Assembly (NCBI GenBank): GCA_030696345.1
Contig: JAUYSK010000012.1
Span: forward strand, 1-60,133
Origin: Azonexus sp.
GTDB taxonomy: Bacteria > Pseudomonadota > Gammaproteobacteria > Burkholderiales > Rhodocyclaceae
Reading direction: 5' to 3'
Length of the DNA stretch: 60,133 nt
The notes under the pieces: generated by a model
Database searches by the model: none
The model's input: the letters and a program-made list of their open reading frames with translations, nothing else
What the model was told of the DNA's origin: nothing
Position numbers and translations under genes: made by a program
Shown: piece after piece, positions 17,175 to 26,226 of the stretch
How positions within the stretch are numbered: position 1 is the stretch's first letter
Layout of the letters: the number at the start of each line of letters is the position of its first letter

Positions 17175-17411
17175 TCAGACAGCGCGCAGCCAGCCGGCAA
17201 TTTCGTCCTTGCTCGGGATGCGCCCTGCCACCTTGACGGCTTCATCCACGACCAGCGCCGGCGTGGTCATGATCGGATAGGCCATGATCTTGTCCATTTC
17301 GGTGACGTGTTCAAACGTCGCCGCCAGCCCGAGTTCGGCGACGACTTCACGGGTCAGTTGTTCGAGGCGGTTGCACTTGGCGCAGCCGCTACCGAGAATC
17401 TTGATCAGCAT
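17175..17411 (-). CDS. thioredoxin-like small redox protein (CxxC)
   Basis: 78 residues. MLIKILGSGCAKCNRLEQLTREV carries a redox pair CAKC at residues 10-13, and ITTPAL-type sequence (YPIMTTPALVVDEAV) gives the cis-proline of the thioredoxin fold. It matches the small archaeal-type family (MTH895/TM0996), often named redox-active disulfide protein 2. It starts 11 bp after the permease stop on the same strand, and such pairs are common in arsenic or metal clusters. It may reduce a disulfide in, or deliver electrons to, the permease system. Confidence 0.87.
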   Translation of the reverse strand: MLIKILGSGCAKCNRLEQLTREVVAELGLAATFEHVTEMDKIMAYPIMTTPALVVDEAVKVAGRIPSKDEIAGWLRAV

Positions 17412-17422
17412 GACAACTCCTC

Positions 17423-18856
17423 TCAACGGGCCGGAATGGCCCGACCAATAAAATGCAGCGCCGTGACCAGCGCCGTTACAAAGCCGCCGACCAGCAGCCC
17501 CAGAATCAACAGGGATGTGCCATCGACCCAGGCGCCGTAAGCCAGCCCGGCCAGCGTCGAGAACACCGCAACCAGACCGACGTAAGTCCAGGCTTTCAGC
17601 TTCCCAATAATTGCCGACGTAATCAGGATGCTTTGCAGCGAAAGCTCCGGATCGGCCATCAGATAAGCGATCAGCGGCCCCGGGTGCATGCCGAGCGACA
17701 GGAACATCTTGGCAATCGGCACCTCGACCAGTGTCGGGAAATACATGAAGACGCCGAACACCACGCCAGCCATGTTGGCGAGCACCGTATTGGCGCCGGC
17801 GATCGTTTGTATCCACTCGGGCTGGATGAAGTTGCGAATGATGCCCACGAGAAAAACGCCGACGATCAGTAGCGGGAAAATCTGCTTCACGAAACGCCAG
17901 GTTTCCCATAGCCATTGCTGCATGTCCCATGGGTCAAAACGCCGGGCCAGCGGCCACAGTAGACTGCACAGCACAGCCACGGCAACGGTTCGCCCGGTCA
18001 ACGTGAGAAACAGGCCATTTTCCGTGACGCGCATGCCGAGGGCAGCAAAGACCAGCGTCAGCGCTGTTAGCCCCAGCGCCACCCAGGTCAGCCGGTTGAA
18101 ACCGTTATCGACCAGCCCCAGCCCGCGCCAGGCGGCGGCGCCGATCATCCCAAGCAAGCCGATCAGCACAAGACCTTGCAGGCTCAAACCTTCCGCCCCT
18201 TTTGCTTCGTCTATCGGCACAAGACGATCGAGCACCGCCTGAATGGCCGGCGCCGTAGTCGATGGCAGTTCGACACTGAGCCAGGCCACCGTGAGGAAAT
18301 CCAGCTTCAGTGTCCCGGCGATCAGCAGCGCAACCAGCGCCCCGAGAAAAATAAGCGCCTTGCGTGAAATACCCTCGCCGCCCGTAAAAGTTTCAGCATC
18401 AGCCAGTCTTTCAGCATCACCCTGACGAAAAAGGATCGCCATGATCATGCCAATACCAATCCCGAAGGACAGCGCCAGGACGATCCGGGCAATGGCGAAA
18501 TCCGCCCCGAGGGCAACGCCGGTATAGGAGAGCGCCAGAATGTTGGCGGCGGGGGCAAAGAACAGGAAGGTGATGGCCGGCCCCAGCCCGGCGCCTTTTT
18601 TGTAAATACCGGCAAACAGCGGCTGGATGGTGCAGGAGCAGACGGCCAGCAGACTGCCCGCCCCGGCAGCGGCCGGATAGGAAACCCACTTTGATACATT
18701 CGGCCCGAGAAAGCGGATGATCGACTGCTGCGGCACCAATGCCGATAGCCCACCGGCAATGAAAAAGGCCGGCACCAGGCAAAGCAGCACGTGCGCCGCG
18801 AGATAGGAGGCCAGACTGGCCAGGCCACTCTGTAAGGAAGAAAGCAGAATATCCAC
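17423..18856 (-). CDS. DUF318/ArsP-type permease
   Basis: 477 residues from the GTG at 18856, chosen because AAGGAG sits six bases upstream; a more distal GTG would add seven residues. Eight or more TM segments in two blocks. The signature AVCSCTIQPLFAGIYKKGAGLGPA (near residue 80) with the CSC motif, and the second-half PTLVEVPIAKMFLSLGMHPGPLIAYL, are those of the permease family that includes ArsP, an exporter of trivalent organoarsenicals. Located next to ars genes and followed by a thioredoxin-like gene. Organoarsenical export is a reasonable inference, but some members have other roles. Confidence 0.82.
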   Translation of the reverse strand: MDILLSSLQSGLASLASYLAAHVLLCLVPAFFIAGGLSALVPQQSIIRFLGPNVSKWVSYPAAAGAGSLLAVCSCTIQPLFAGIYKKGAGLGPAITFLFFAPAANILALSYTGVALGADFAIARIVLALSFGIGIGMIMAILFRQGDAERLADAETFTGGEGISRKALIFLGALVALLIAGTLKLDFLTVAWLSVELPSTTAPAIQAVLDRLVPIDEAKGAEGLSLQGLVLIGLLGMIGAAAWRGLGLVDNGFNRLTWVALGLTALTLVFAALGMRVTENGLFLTLTGRTVAVAVLCSLLWPLARRFDPWDMQQWLWETWRFVKQIFPLLIVGVFLVGIIRNFIQPEWIQTIAGANTVLANMAGVVFGVFMYFPTLVEVPIAKMFLSLGMHPGPLIAYLMADPELSLQSILITSAIIGKLKAWTYVGLVAVFSTLAGLAYGAWVDGTSLLILGLLVGGFVTALVTALHFIGRAIPAR

Positions 18857-19035
18857 GTCCAACTCCTTGTGCGCCACCGGTATTGCAGGTGGCGGCTGCC
18901 GAAAGTGCCATGGACACTCCCGGCGTATTACTGAACCACAATTTTACGCGCGCCGTGAAGTATTGCTCAGCCTCGGGCAACGCGTGCTGTCTTTAGTTTT
19001 CGAGCTTGGCTACTCTCCTGAAAAAGGAGTTTCGC

Positions 19036-19416
19036 ATGAACAAATATCACAATCCGGCTGGCGCCAAAGTGTCCCAGGCAACACATGCCGCAATCTTTGG
19101 CCATGGCCACCACGCCGCAACAGCAGACAACGCTGCGACGACCCTGTGGTCGTATCCGCGCGATGAGCGTTCATGCCAGTTGCCACTGGTTGTGGCCGGA
19201 GAAGTTGACTGCGACGACATGAGCATTCCGGTCTGGCGCGTCAATGCTGGCAATGACGACACCGAAGATTTCCAGTGCAAATTTGTCCGCTACATCGACA
19301 TGCCGGTGGAAATGGCGCTGGCTTTTCGCGAGCACCAGGTTCTGGTCGGCAAGCCTTTTGCCGGCGCCGCCTACGTCGAGGACTTTGAGCTTTTCGTCGA
19401 TCTGATGCATTGCTGA
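19036..19416 (+). CDS. uncharacterised protein in the arsenic region
   Basis: 126 residues from ATG 19036 with AAAAAGGAG upstream, a strong ribosome binding site. I do not recognise a family. The first 30 residues are His-rich (AAIFGHGHHAATADNAATT); the rest is acidic, with cysteines in DERSCQLPLV, VDCDDMSIP, DFQCKFV and the C-terminal MHC. No signal peptide or TM segment. It is transcribed divergently from the permease and convergently with acr3, one base between stops. The His/Cys content would fit metal or metalloid binding, which is inference only. Confidence 0.7.
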   Translation: MNKYHNPAGAKVSQATHAAIFGHGHHAATADNAATTLWSYPRDERSCQLPLVVAGEVDCDDMSIPVWRVNAGNDDTEDFQCKFVRYIDMPVEMALAFREHQVLVGKPFAGAAYVEDFELFVDLMHC

Positions 19417-19417
19417 A

Positions 19418-20470
19418 TCAGCTCGCCTCCCCGCTGAAAAAACGTTTCTGGAACCACAGCGAAAGGCTAACCAGCGCAATCATCACCGGCACCTCGACCA
19501 GCGGGCCGATGACCGCCGCGAAAGCCGCCCCGGAGTTGATGCCATAGACGGCAATCGCCACGGCAATCGCCAGCTCGAAATTATTGCTGGCTGCGGTGAA
19601 CGACAGCGTCGTGCATTTTTTGTAGTTCGCCCCGACTTTCTTGCTCATGTAGAACGAAAACAGGAACATCACCACGAAATAGATCAGCAGCGGAATGGCG
19701 ATGCGGACCACGTCAAGCGGAATGCTGACGATCAGTTGGCCCTTGAGGCTGAACATGACGACGATGGTGAACAACAGCGCCACCAGCGTGATCGGGCCGA
19801 TCTTCGGTACGAAATGCGTGTGGTACCACTCTTTCGTCACGTAGCGCAGCATGATCACCCGGGTCAGCACGCCGGCAATGCAGGGAATGCCAAGATAGAT
19901 AAAGACGCTCTCGGCAATCTGACCAATTGATATATCCACCACCATGCCGGTCAGTCCGAACATCGGCGGCAATACCGTGACGAAGAACCAGGCGTAGATG
20001 CTGAAGAACAGCACCTGAAAAATCGAGTTGAAAGCAACCAGACCGGCCGCGTATTCGGTCGAACCTTTGGCGATCTCGTTCCAGACAATGACCATGGCAA
20101 TGCAGCGGGCGAGGCCGATCAGGATCAGGCCGACCATGTATTCCGGTTTGTCAGGCAGAAAGATGATGGCCAGTGCAAACATCAGGATCGGGCCGATGAT
20201 CCAGTTCTGAACCAGTGACAGGCCAAGTACCTTACGGTCGTTGAAGACGTCAGGCAACTCCTCGTAGCGCACCTTGGCGAAAGGTGGGTACATCATCAGG
20301 ATCAGGCCCAAGGCGATCGGAATGTTGGTCGTGCCCACCTGAAAGCGATTGATAAAGGCTTCGGTACCCGGCACGAAATAGCCGAGGCAAATCCCGAGCG
20401 CCATGGCGCCGAAGATCCACAGGGTTAGATGGCGGTCGAGAAACGACAGTTTTTTGCTGACGGCACTCAT
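19418..20470 (-). CDS. acr3: Acr3-family arsenite efflux transporter
   Basis: 350 residues with ten hydrophobic segments. Family hallmarks are [25 protein letters not shown], the conserved Cys in [16 protein letters not shown] and the broken-helix segment [20 protein letters not shown]. It exports As(III) across the inner membrane. Its start overlaps the stop of arsC (ATGA), giving the order arsR-arsC-acr3 in one operon controlled by the palindrome at 21295-21330. Confidence 0.95.
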   Translation of the reverse strand: MSAVSKKLSFLDRHLTLWIFGAMALGICLGYFVPGTEAFINRFQVGTTNIPIALGLILMMYPPFAKVRYEELPDVFNDRKVLGLSLVQNWIIGPILMFALAIIFLPDKPEYMVGLILIGLARCIAMVIVWNEIAKGSTEYAAGLVAFNSIFQVLFFSIYAWFFVTVLPPMFGLTGMVVDISIGQIAESVFIYLGIPCIAGVLTRVIMLRYVTKEWYHTHFVPKIGPITLVALLFTIVVMFSLKGQLIVSIPLDVVRIAIPLLIYFVVMFLFSFYMSKKVGANYKKCTTLSFTAASNNFELAIAVAIAVYGINSGAAFAAVIGPLVEVPVMIALVSLSLWFQKRFFSGEAS

Positions 20471-20970
20471 GCAGAAGCCTCTGAATGGATCTTGCGAGCT
20501 GCCTCGGCAACTGCTGCGGTGGACATCGTTTCCAGAGGCATTTTCAAAAAGGCCGAGATGCGTTTCTCCAGTTCGGCGTAAGCCACCTCAAACGCCGCCC
20601 GACGGGCACTCAGCGGCTCGACATGCGCCGGATCGGCAATGCCCCAATGAGCCGTCGTCGGATGCCCCGGCCAGATCGGGCAGGCTTCGCCGGCAGCACT
20701 GGCGCAGACGGTGAAAATGAAATCGAGCGGCGGCGCCCCGGCTTCGGCAAACTCGTCCCACGACTTGCTGCGCGGCTGATCAGCCTTTAGCCACGGTACG
20801 CCATGCGCCGCCAGGGTTTCGAGCGCCACCGGGTTCACCGTGCCGCCCGGCTGACTACCGGCCGAAAAGGCGCGAACCCGCCCGCCACCAAGATGATTGA
20901 ACAAGGCCTCGCCGAGTATTGAACGGGCCGAATTTCCGGTGCACAGCACCAGTACGCTGAAGGTTTTCAT
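20467..20970 (-). CDS. arsC: arsenate reductase, LMW-phosphatase type
   Basis: 167 residues from ATG 20970 ([17 protein letters not shown]), which overlaps the arsR stop as ATGA. The P-loop CTGNSARS supplies the nucleophilic Cys and Arg, and [17 protein letters not shown] supplies the two further cysteines (spaced as in thioredoxin-coupled ArsC) that resolve the intermediate. Reduces As(V) to As(III) for export by Acr3. It is longer than the usual 130-140 residues, with an extra helical tail (ALxAAARK-like); that tail contains a copy of the dispersed motif at the DNA level. Confidence 0.93.
   Translation of the reverse strand: MKTFSVLVLCTGNSARSILGEALFNHLGGGRVRAFSAGSQPGGTVNPVALETLAAHGVPWLKADQPRSKSWDEFAEAGAPPLDFIFTVCASAAGEACPIWPGHPTTAHWGIADPAHVEPLSARRAAFEVAYAELEKRISAFLKMPLETMSTAAVAEAARKIHSEASA
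20512..20545 (+). repeat. dispersed USS-like motif, copy 6
   Basis: TGCTGCGGTGGAC; only the second tract (ATTTTC) is AT-rich. Antisense in arsC. Confidence 0.65.
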
Positions 20971-21302
20971 GCACAACTTTCCGAATTGCAGGTTTCGACG
21001 ATCACATCGCAGCCCATACCGCCACAGCAGTCCTCGGTGAGATAGCGCAACAGCTCATTCATCTCGGCGTAATTCGTCGAGTAATAAATGAACCGCCCCT
21101 CCTGGCGAGCCGAGGCCAGCCCGGCGGCGACCAGTTCTTTCAAATGGAAGCTCAGCCGCCCGTTGGCCTCGATACCCAGCGCCTCGGCAATCTTGCCAAC
21201 GGCCAAGCCCCCGGCACCGGCGCGCACCAGCAGTCGAAAGATTTCCAGACGGGTTTCATGAGCGAGCGATCCGAGCGCCGCCACAGCAGTTTTTGTTTCC
21301 AT
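20967..21302 (-). CDS. arsR: ArsR-family arsenic-responsive repressor
   Basis: 111 residues with a winged helix (LAHETRLEIFRLLVRAG, LSFHLKELVAAGLASARQEGRFIYYS). The classic ELCVCDL metal site on the recognition helix is absent; instead the C-terminus carries a cysteine cluster (EDCCGGMGCD, then VETCNSESC), the arrangement seen in ArsR types that bind As(III) at the C-terminal end. First gene of the ars operon. The start codon lies inside a large inverted repeat, so the protein probably represses its own operon. Confidence 0.92.
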   Translation of the reverse strand: METKTAVAALGSLAHETRLEIFRLLVRAGAGGLAVGKIAEALGIEANGRLSFHLKELVAAGLASARQEGRFIYYSTNYAEMNELLRYLTEDCCGGMGCDVIVETCNSESCA

Positions 21303-21330
21303 ATTTCAATAATAATTGAAATATGGAAAC
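21295..21330. promoter_or_regulatory. ars operator: inverted repeat with 16-bp arms spanning the arsR start codon
   Basis: GTTTCCATATTTCAAT, a spacer AATA, then the exact complement of the first arm. The arsR start codon (21300-21302) lies within the left arm. The AT-rich centre with TTCAA/TTGAA half-sites is typical of ArsR-type operators. Binding here would block initiation and the leaderless or near-leaderless transcript. Confidence 0.85.
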
Positions 21331-21367
21331 CAGCACAAGCCATACCCTATCCTGCACAACACTTAAT

Positions 21368-24300
21368 TTAATGCACGGAGCGCGTCAGCCACTTCAGCAA
21401 GGTGGCGAAGAGGATTTCCGGATCAACCGGCTTGGCGATGAAGTCGTTCATGCCGGCCGCCATGCACTGCTGCCGATCTTCTTCGAAGGCGTTGGCGGTC
21501 ATCGCCAGAATCGGCGTCCGCTCCCGCCCGTGAATAGCGCGAATCGCATGCGTGGCCTCGACTCCGTTCAACCGGGGCATCTGCATGTCCATCAGGATCA
21601 GCGCGTAATCGGTCCGGCGCGCCATTTCAACCGCCTCAAGGCCATCTTCAGCCAGATCAACCTTGAGCCCGACCTCCTCCAGCAGTTCCCGCGAGACCTC
21701 CTGATTGATCGGTTCATCCTCGGCCAGCAGCACCCGGGTATTGGAAAAGCGGGCCAATAGTTCGTCAGCCGCCTGATCATCATCGCCCGGCGCCGCCTCG
21801 ATAAAGTTAGCGACCTTTTCAAGCCGTGCCGTGAACCAGAACGTGCTGCCAGCCCCAAGCTGACTTTCAACACCGATGCTGCCACCCATCATCTTCGCCA
21901 GTCGCTTGCTGATGGCTAGGCCCAGCCCGGTACCACCATATTTCCGGGTGGTCGAACCATCTGCCTGCTCAAAGGCCGTAAACAGGCGTTTCTGATCTTC
22001 GACAGAAATTCCGATCCCGGTATCACGTATCTCAAAACGCGCCAGCAGGCTGTTCGCCTCATCCTCGACAACCAGCACGCGAACGGTAATCGATCCCTCG
22101 GCCGTGAACTTGAGGGCGTTACCGGTCAGGTTGAGCAGGATTTGTCCCAGCCGCAAGGGATCGCCGCGCAATGGCCAACCGGCCAGCTCAGGTGCAATGT
22201 CAATCAGGAAATCGAGGCCTTTTTCGGCTACCTTGACACTGACCAGGCTGGTCAGATTGCCCAGAACGCCACCGAGCTTGAAGCTGATCTGCTCCAGTGT
22301 CAGCCGCTCAGCCTCGATTTTGGAGATGTCGAGAATGTCGTTGATGATCGCCAGCAACTGCCGGGAGGCCTGATTTACATTGGCAAGCTGCTCGATCTGC
22401 TTGGGGTCGGAAGCACGGCGCAGCGCCAGATCGGTCATTCCCATGATGCCATTCATCGGCGTCCGCAACTCGTGGCTCATATTGGCCAGGAAGGTGCTCT
22501 TGGCCCGGTTGGCAGCCTCGGCCGCTTCCTTGGCGACAGAAAGCGCCGTGGTGCGCTCCTCAACCAGGGATTCGAGATGCTGCCGGTACCTCTCCAGCTC
22601 AGCCTCGTTCTGCTTGCGTTCGGTAACGTCGATCGTGTATCCGGCCAGCAGGGTCGTCTCCCCCTGGAGAATCGGGAATTTGATCGAGGTGTAGTTGCGT
22701 CCGTTCAGCGCCTCATCAACTCGCAACACCTCGCCTTTGGCAACCACCGCCCAGTCGTCGGCAATGATGCTGGCGGCAAGTTCAGCGGGGAAAAGCTCGG
22801 ACATGGTCTTGCCGATCATGTCACGGCCAGCAATGCCGACCATCTGGTCGAAGTTGTCGCTGGCCTGAATCACGCGACCTTCCGTTGGCGTGACCTCCTT
22901 GATGTAGGTGTAGATCGGCGAGTGGGCCATCAATTGGTTGAACAACTCCTGATTCTTGCGGAGCTCAGCCTCGATCCGCTTGCGCTCAGTGATATCGCGC
23001 AGGAAGGCCAGGATCTCTCCGGTTCCCGATTGTCGGAAAGTAGCACTGATTTCGACCTGCCAGACCGAACCATCCTTGCGACGGTGGGTCGTTTCAAACT
23101 GGTCATGCCCGCTCTCGATCAGGCGCTGCACGCGATCTGCGGTCTGTGCCGGATTCTCAATCGCCTCCAGATCCGTAATCCGCATCTGCAGCAATTCTTC
23201 CTCGCTGTAACCCGAGAGCGAACAATAGGTCGGGTTGACGTCGACCAAGCGGCCTTGAGCGTTCACCCGCCAGATTCCATCCAGCGACGTTTCCAGAATA
23301 TTGCGCAGGGTTGCATCACTGTCGCGCAACGCATCTTCGCGCTGCTGGACTGTCTCGATCAGACCGTTGAAACTGCCGATCAATTGGCCAATTTCGTCCT
23401 GGCGTACGACGGGCAGCGCTTTCAAAGGCAGGCTGCCATCGCTCTGGGCAGCCAGGGTCTTGACGGCATCAAGCATCGGCGAAAGCTGGCGCCGGAGCAT
23501 CCACCAGGTAAGGCCACCGGCCAGCAAGGTAAAGAATATGGCCGCCAGCAACATGCGCTGCTGCATGGCGCGTATGGGCGAGAAAGCCTCCGCAGTTGGG
23601 AGGGTCGCCGCCACGTACCAGCCTGAGACCGGCGTGTGCTTGACCGACACCAGCACCTCGATGCCCAGGGGACTGACCAGAACACTGGAGCCGTCACGTC
23701 CCTCGATGTAGCGATCAATCTCTGGATTCACCCCTGCTGCGGGGAGCACCTCCATGACCCGGCCCTTGTCGGTGGCATTCACAATCAGCCGACGTTTCGG
23801 CGAAACCAGCAGATAGCCACCGGTCTTGCCGTAGGGGTTCGCGGTCAGCTTGTCGAGAAAATTGGGGGCCGCCAGATCGGTCACCCCGACCAGTGCGCCG
23901 ATCAGTCTGTCCCTGGTGTCTCGCACCGGCACTGCCATACCGAACAACGGTGTCTCGGGTTTCTTGCCGATGACCGGTTCGCCAATCGAGGCTTTACCAT
24001 CCTTGATGGCGGCGGCGATGTAATCCCGATCCATGTAATTGATGCCGACCCGCTTTGCCGTCGAGGGCAGTTCGGCGATCACTGTCCCTTCAGTATTCAG
24101 CAACAGGACGCCGGCGTTGAACGGTCCCTGAAGGATCAGGCGTTCCTCAAGAATTTCCTGCAGGATGGCGGCATTTCCCGCCATGGCCGGGCTGACCCGG
24201 CCAGCCACTTTCTCCAGAATACTCAGCCGATCAACCAGTTGCTGGTTAATCTCGGAAGCCATGAAGGAGACCGTCGAGAATTGCTGTTCGCCGAGTTGGT

Positions 24301-24430
24301 ACTGGATATCATCGCGCAACATCCGGCTGGCGTAGAAGGCCAGTGACCAGATGCTGACAAGGAAAATAGCCAGAGTAAAAAGGGTCACCCTAGTCTTGAG
24401 CGACCGCCACTCCAGATGACTCAGCTTCAT
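21368..24430 (-). CDS. hybrid sensor histidine kinase (dCache-HAMP-PAS-PAS-HisKA-HATPase-REC)
   Basis: 1020 residues. TM1 is near 13-35, followed by a periplasmic double-Cache region to about 280 (GVLLLNTEGTVIAELPS, INYMDRDYIAAAIKDGK, GYLLVSPKRRLIVNATD), TM2 near 293-312, HAMP, a first PAS at about 375-490 (LDGIWRVNAQGRLVDVNP, GYSEEELL), a second PAS at about 495-620, then coiled coil. The HisKA box is FLANMSHELRTPMNGIMG, ATPase boxes include DTGIGI and [12 protein letters not shown], and the REC domain near 895-1015 has ALILMDMQMPRLNG. dCache kinases sense small extracellular ligands such as carboxylates. It is not coupled to another gene; no separate Hpt or regulator is adjacent. Confidence 0.92.
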   Translation of the reverse strand: MKLSHLEWRSLKTRVTLFTLAIFLVSIWSLAFYASRMLRDDIQYQLGEQQFSTVSFMASEINQQLVDRLSILEKVAGRVSPAMAGNAAILQEILEERLILQGPFNAGVLLLNTEGTVIAELPSTAKRVGINYMDRDYIAAAIKDGKASIGEPVIGKKPETPLFGMAVPVRDTRDRLIGALVGVTDLAAPNFLDKLTANPYGKTGGYLLVSPKRRLIVNATDKGRVMEVLPAAGVNPEIDRYIEGRDGSSVLVSPLGIEVLVSVKHTPVSGWYVAATLPTAEAFSPIRAMQQRMLLAAIFFTLLAGGLTWWMLRRQLSPMLDAVKTLAAQSDGSLPLKALPVVRQDEIGQLIGSFNGLIETVQQREDALRDSDATLRNILETSLDGIWRVNAQGRLVDVNPTYCSLSGYSEEELLQMRITDLEAIENPAQTADRVQRLIESGHDQFETTHRRKDGSVWQVEISATFRQSGTGEILAFLRDITERKRIEAELRKNQELFNQLMAHSPIYTYIKEVTPTEGRVIQASDNFDQMVGIAGRDMIGKTMSELFPAELAASIIADDWAVVAKGEVLRVDEALNGRNYTSIKFPILQGETTLLAGYTIDVTERKQNEAELERYRQHLESLVEERTTALSVAKEAAEAANRAKSTFLANMSHELRTPMNGIMGMTDLALRRASDPKQIEQLANVNQASRQLLAIINDILDISKIEAERLTLEQISFKLGGVLGNLTSLVSVKVAEKGLDFLIDIAPELAGWPLRGDPLRLGQILLNLTGNALKFTAEGSITVRVLVVEDEANSLLARFEIRDTGIGISVEDQKRLFTAFEQADGSTTRKYGGTGLGLAISKRLAKMMGGSIGVESQLGAGSTFWFTARLEKVANFIEAAPGDDDQAADELLARFSNTRVLLAEDEPINQEVSRELLEEVGLKVDLAEDGLEAVEMARRTDYALILMDMQMPRLNGVEATHAIRAIHGRERTPILAMTANAFEEDRQQCMAAGMNDFIAKPVDPEILFATLLKWLTRSVH

Positions 24431-24681
24431 TCAGGTTCTACCGTCTTGAATTGCTTTCTGGGCGCCAAGGAGGCGTCTTGGGATGGATCCACTTTAGCAC
24501 TTTCCTTTAGGTGAAACGCGAAAATCGAACCACAGAAAACGTAAATTTCTCATTTTTGAACACACGTGGCGGTTTGACCAAGCAAATGGAATCATCAGGA
24601 CTATCTGCCGAAGGGGCGGCATGGCTATTTTGAGGATGGTATGGCAGCATTTGGCAGAACAAATAACACGATTGGCAGACC
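24431..24681. other. divergent control region between the hybrid kinase and the first sigma-54 activator
   Basis: About 250 bp, AT-rich around 24520-24560. I found no good sigma-54 or sigma-70 promoter by eye for the kinase. Its right end carries the TGGCAG array described separately. Confidence 0.5.
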
Positions 24682-24688
24682 ATGGCAG
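24642..24688 (+). promoter_or_regulatory. helically phased TGGCAG array at the activator start
   Basis: TGGCAG begins at 24642, 24652, 24673 and 24683, spacings of 10, 21 and 10 bp, so all repeats lie on one face of the helix. The last repeat overlaps the start codon at 24682. The same hexamer recurs at 28609-28657 upstream of the octaheme operon. Likely binding sites for one or both sigma-54 activators; here they could give autorepression. Confidence 0.65.
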
Positions 24689-25980
24689 TTACCCCCGTTG
24701 CCCCCATCGAACTGACCTCCTTTCTCGAAAGCCTCAACGAGCCGCACATCCTGTGCGACCGCAACTACCGCATCCTTGCTGCCAACGAGGCCTATCGGGC
24801 CAAGTGGGAAGGACAGCAGAAGATTATCGGACGCACCTGTTACGAGGTTTCGCATCGCTATGCCGTGCCTTGCGATGAGGCAGGCGAAGCCTGCCCTTTG
24901 CTGCTCAGTCTCCGATCCGGCCAGCGCGAACGGGTCGTGCATCTGCATCACACAACACATGGCGAACGTTTCGAGAATATCGAGCTGTCGCCCATCCGAG
25001 ATGCGGCAGGCGAAATTGCCTATTTCATCGAAAAAATCAGTCCGCTGCCGGTCGCACGTACCGACGAACATGTACGCGGCCTGGTCGGACGTTCGCCGAC
25101 TTTCCTGGCGATGATGGCGCTGGTGGCCCGGGTCGCTCCGGCCGATGCGGTCGTGCTGCTGCAGGGTGAATCCGGTACCGGCAAGGAACTGGTTGCCGGG
25201 GCAATCCATCAGTTGAGCCGGCGTACCGAGCGCCCCTTTGTTGCGGTCGACTGTTCCGGACTGGCCGAAACGCTGTTCGAAAGTGAGCTCTTCGGCCACG
25301 AACGCGGCGCCTTCACCGGGGCGGTTACGCGCAAGATCGGCTTGATCGAAGCCGCCGCCGGAGGAACGCTGTTCCTCGACGAGGTGGGTGACATCCCGTT
25401 ATCGATTCAGGTCAAACTGTTGCGCCTGCTGGAAACCGGCACCTTCCGCCGGGTTGGCTCAACCGAATTGCTTCAGGCTGATATCCGGGTCATTTCCGCC
25501 ACCCACCGACCTTTGTCCGAGATGGTCGAGGCCGGCAGCTTCCGTCAGGATCTGTTCTACCGCCTGAATATTTTCCCGATCTTCCTGCCAGCCCTGCGCG
25601 AGCGTCGCGACGACATCGCCTTGCTCGCCGAGAGTTTGCTCCCCGGCGTGTCAAATGGGCGCACGTTGCGCCTCTCGAAGGAGGCGCTCAGCTGGCTGCG
25701 TGACTACGACTTTCCCGGCAATGTCCGCGAATTGCGCAATCTTCTCGAGCGCGCCTGCCTCCTTTCAGATGGCGACGAAATCGACTTTCGCCATCTGCCC
25801 ACCGGGCATCCGGGGCAAGTGCTGCGGTCGACCATGCAAAAAGGCGAAAAATCAAAATTGACCGACACGCAATTGCTCGATCTGCTCGGCAGCTTTCCCG
25901 GCAGCCGCAAGGAACTGGCACGCCACATCGGGCTTTCCGAGCGCACGCTGTATCGCCGCCTGCGCTTATTGGGTGCCTGA
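24682..25980 (+). CDS. sigma-54-dependent activator with Cys/His PAS domain (paralogue 1)
   Basis: 432 residues. N-terminal PAS domain (about 12-120) with a cysteine/histidine set: C53, C64, C71 and H87, H89, H90 ([26 protein letters not shown]). AAA+ domain about 133-370 with Walker A GESGTGKE (162-169), the sigma-54 contact loop GAFTGA (209-214), Walker [12 protein letters not shown] and the arginine finger region [13 protein letters not shown]. Fis-type helix-turn-helix at the end ([22 protein letters not shown]). It activates RpoN promoters. The PAS motif suggests sensing of redox state, a metal or a metal cofactor. It converges with the octaheme operon, overlapping its last gene by 15 bp. 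Confidence 0.93.
   Translation: MAVTPVAPIELTSFLESLNEPHILCDRNYRILAANEAYRAKWEGQQKIIGRTCYEVSHRYAVPCDEAGEACPLLLSLRSGQRERVVHLHHTTHGERFENIELSPIRDAAGEIAYFIEKISPLPVARTDEHVRGLVGRSPTFLAMMALVARVAPADAVVLLQGESGTGKELVAGAIHQLSRRTERPFVAVDCSGLAETLFESELFGHERGAFTGAVTRKIGLIEAAAGGTLFLDEVGDIPLSIQVKLLRLLETGTFRRVGSTELLQADIRVISATHRPLSEMVEAGSFRQDLFYRLNIFPIFLPALRERRDDIALLAESLLPGVSNGRTLRLSKEALSWLRDYDFPGNVRELRNLLERACLLSDGDEIDFRHLPTGHPGQVLRSTMQKGEKSKLTDTQLLDLLGSFPGSRKELARHIGLSERTLYRRLRLLGA
25820..25853 (+). repeat. dispersed USS-like motif, copy 7
   Basis: TGCTGCGGTCGAC, five bases, AAAAAGGCGAAAAATC. In activator 1, coding [11 protein letters not shown], another frame from copies 1 and 11. Confidence 0.82.
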
Positions 25981-26163
25981 TTCAGGCTTGGGTAGAGCGG
26001 CTTCACGTGCCTGTTTTTCCCGCAGGCGCTTGTTCTTGTCTTCGCTGCTGGTAAAGACGTAGCGCCCCGCCAGTTCGCAACCTTTCATGCCGGGATCACA
26101 GGGCAAGTTGTTGACCTTGGCGCACAGGCCCTTGATTTCATGCGGACAGCCCCAGGATGACAT
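25966..26163 (-). CDS. small four-cysteine protein of the octaheme operon
   Basis: 65 residues from ATG 26163, with GGAG six bases before it. The N-terminal half WGCPHEIKGLCAKVNNLPCD and PGMKGCELAGRYVF places cysteines at 6, 14, 22 and 29 (C-x7-C-x7-C-x6-C), a likely zinc knuckle or iron-sulfur site; the C-terminal half is charged and helical (KNKRLREKQAREAAL). No signal peptide or TM, so it should be cytosolic. I recall similar CPHE...PGMKGC proteins beside respiratory genes but know no function. Third gene after the octaheme cytochrome and cytochrome b, separated from the latter by a terminator-like hairpin whose U-tract abuts this gene's ribosome binding site. Confidence 0.8.
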   Translation of the reverse strand: MSSWGCPHEIKGLCAKVNNLPCDPGMKGCELAGRYVFTSSEDKNKRLREKQAREAALPKPESGTQ

Positions 26164-26173
26164 GACATTCTCC

Positions 26174-26200
26174 AAAAAAAGGGCGGGAATAATCCCGCCC
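26174..26200 (-). terminator. terminator-like hairpin between cytochrome b and the small Cys protein
   Basis: On the minus strand a perfect 8-bp stem GGGCGGGA/TCCCGCCC with a four-base loop (26181-26200) is followed by seven T (26180-26174), directly against the GGAG of the next gene. It should end most transcripts after cytochrome b and let only a fraction reach the small gene. Confidence 0.85.
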
Positions 26201-26226
26201 CAAACGCAAGGTAAATCGTTGTCGGT

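Noticed and set aside
21241..21300. Possible further copy of the dispersed motif near the arsR start
   Set aside because: The text has CTGCTGTGGCGGC with two core mismatches and no phased tracts in the right place.
24431..24640. Sigma-54 promoter for the hybrid kinase gene
   Set aside because: GTGGCGGTTTGACC near 24570 has the wrong spacing between GG and any GC; no acceptable match was seen.
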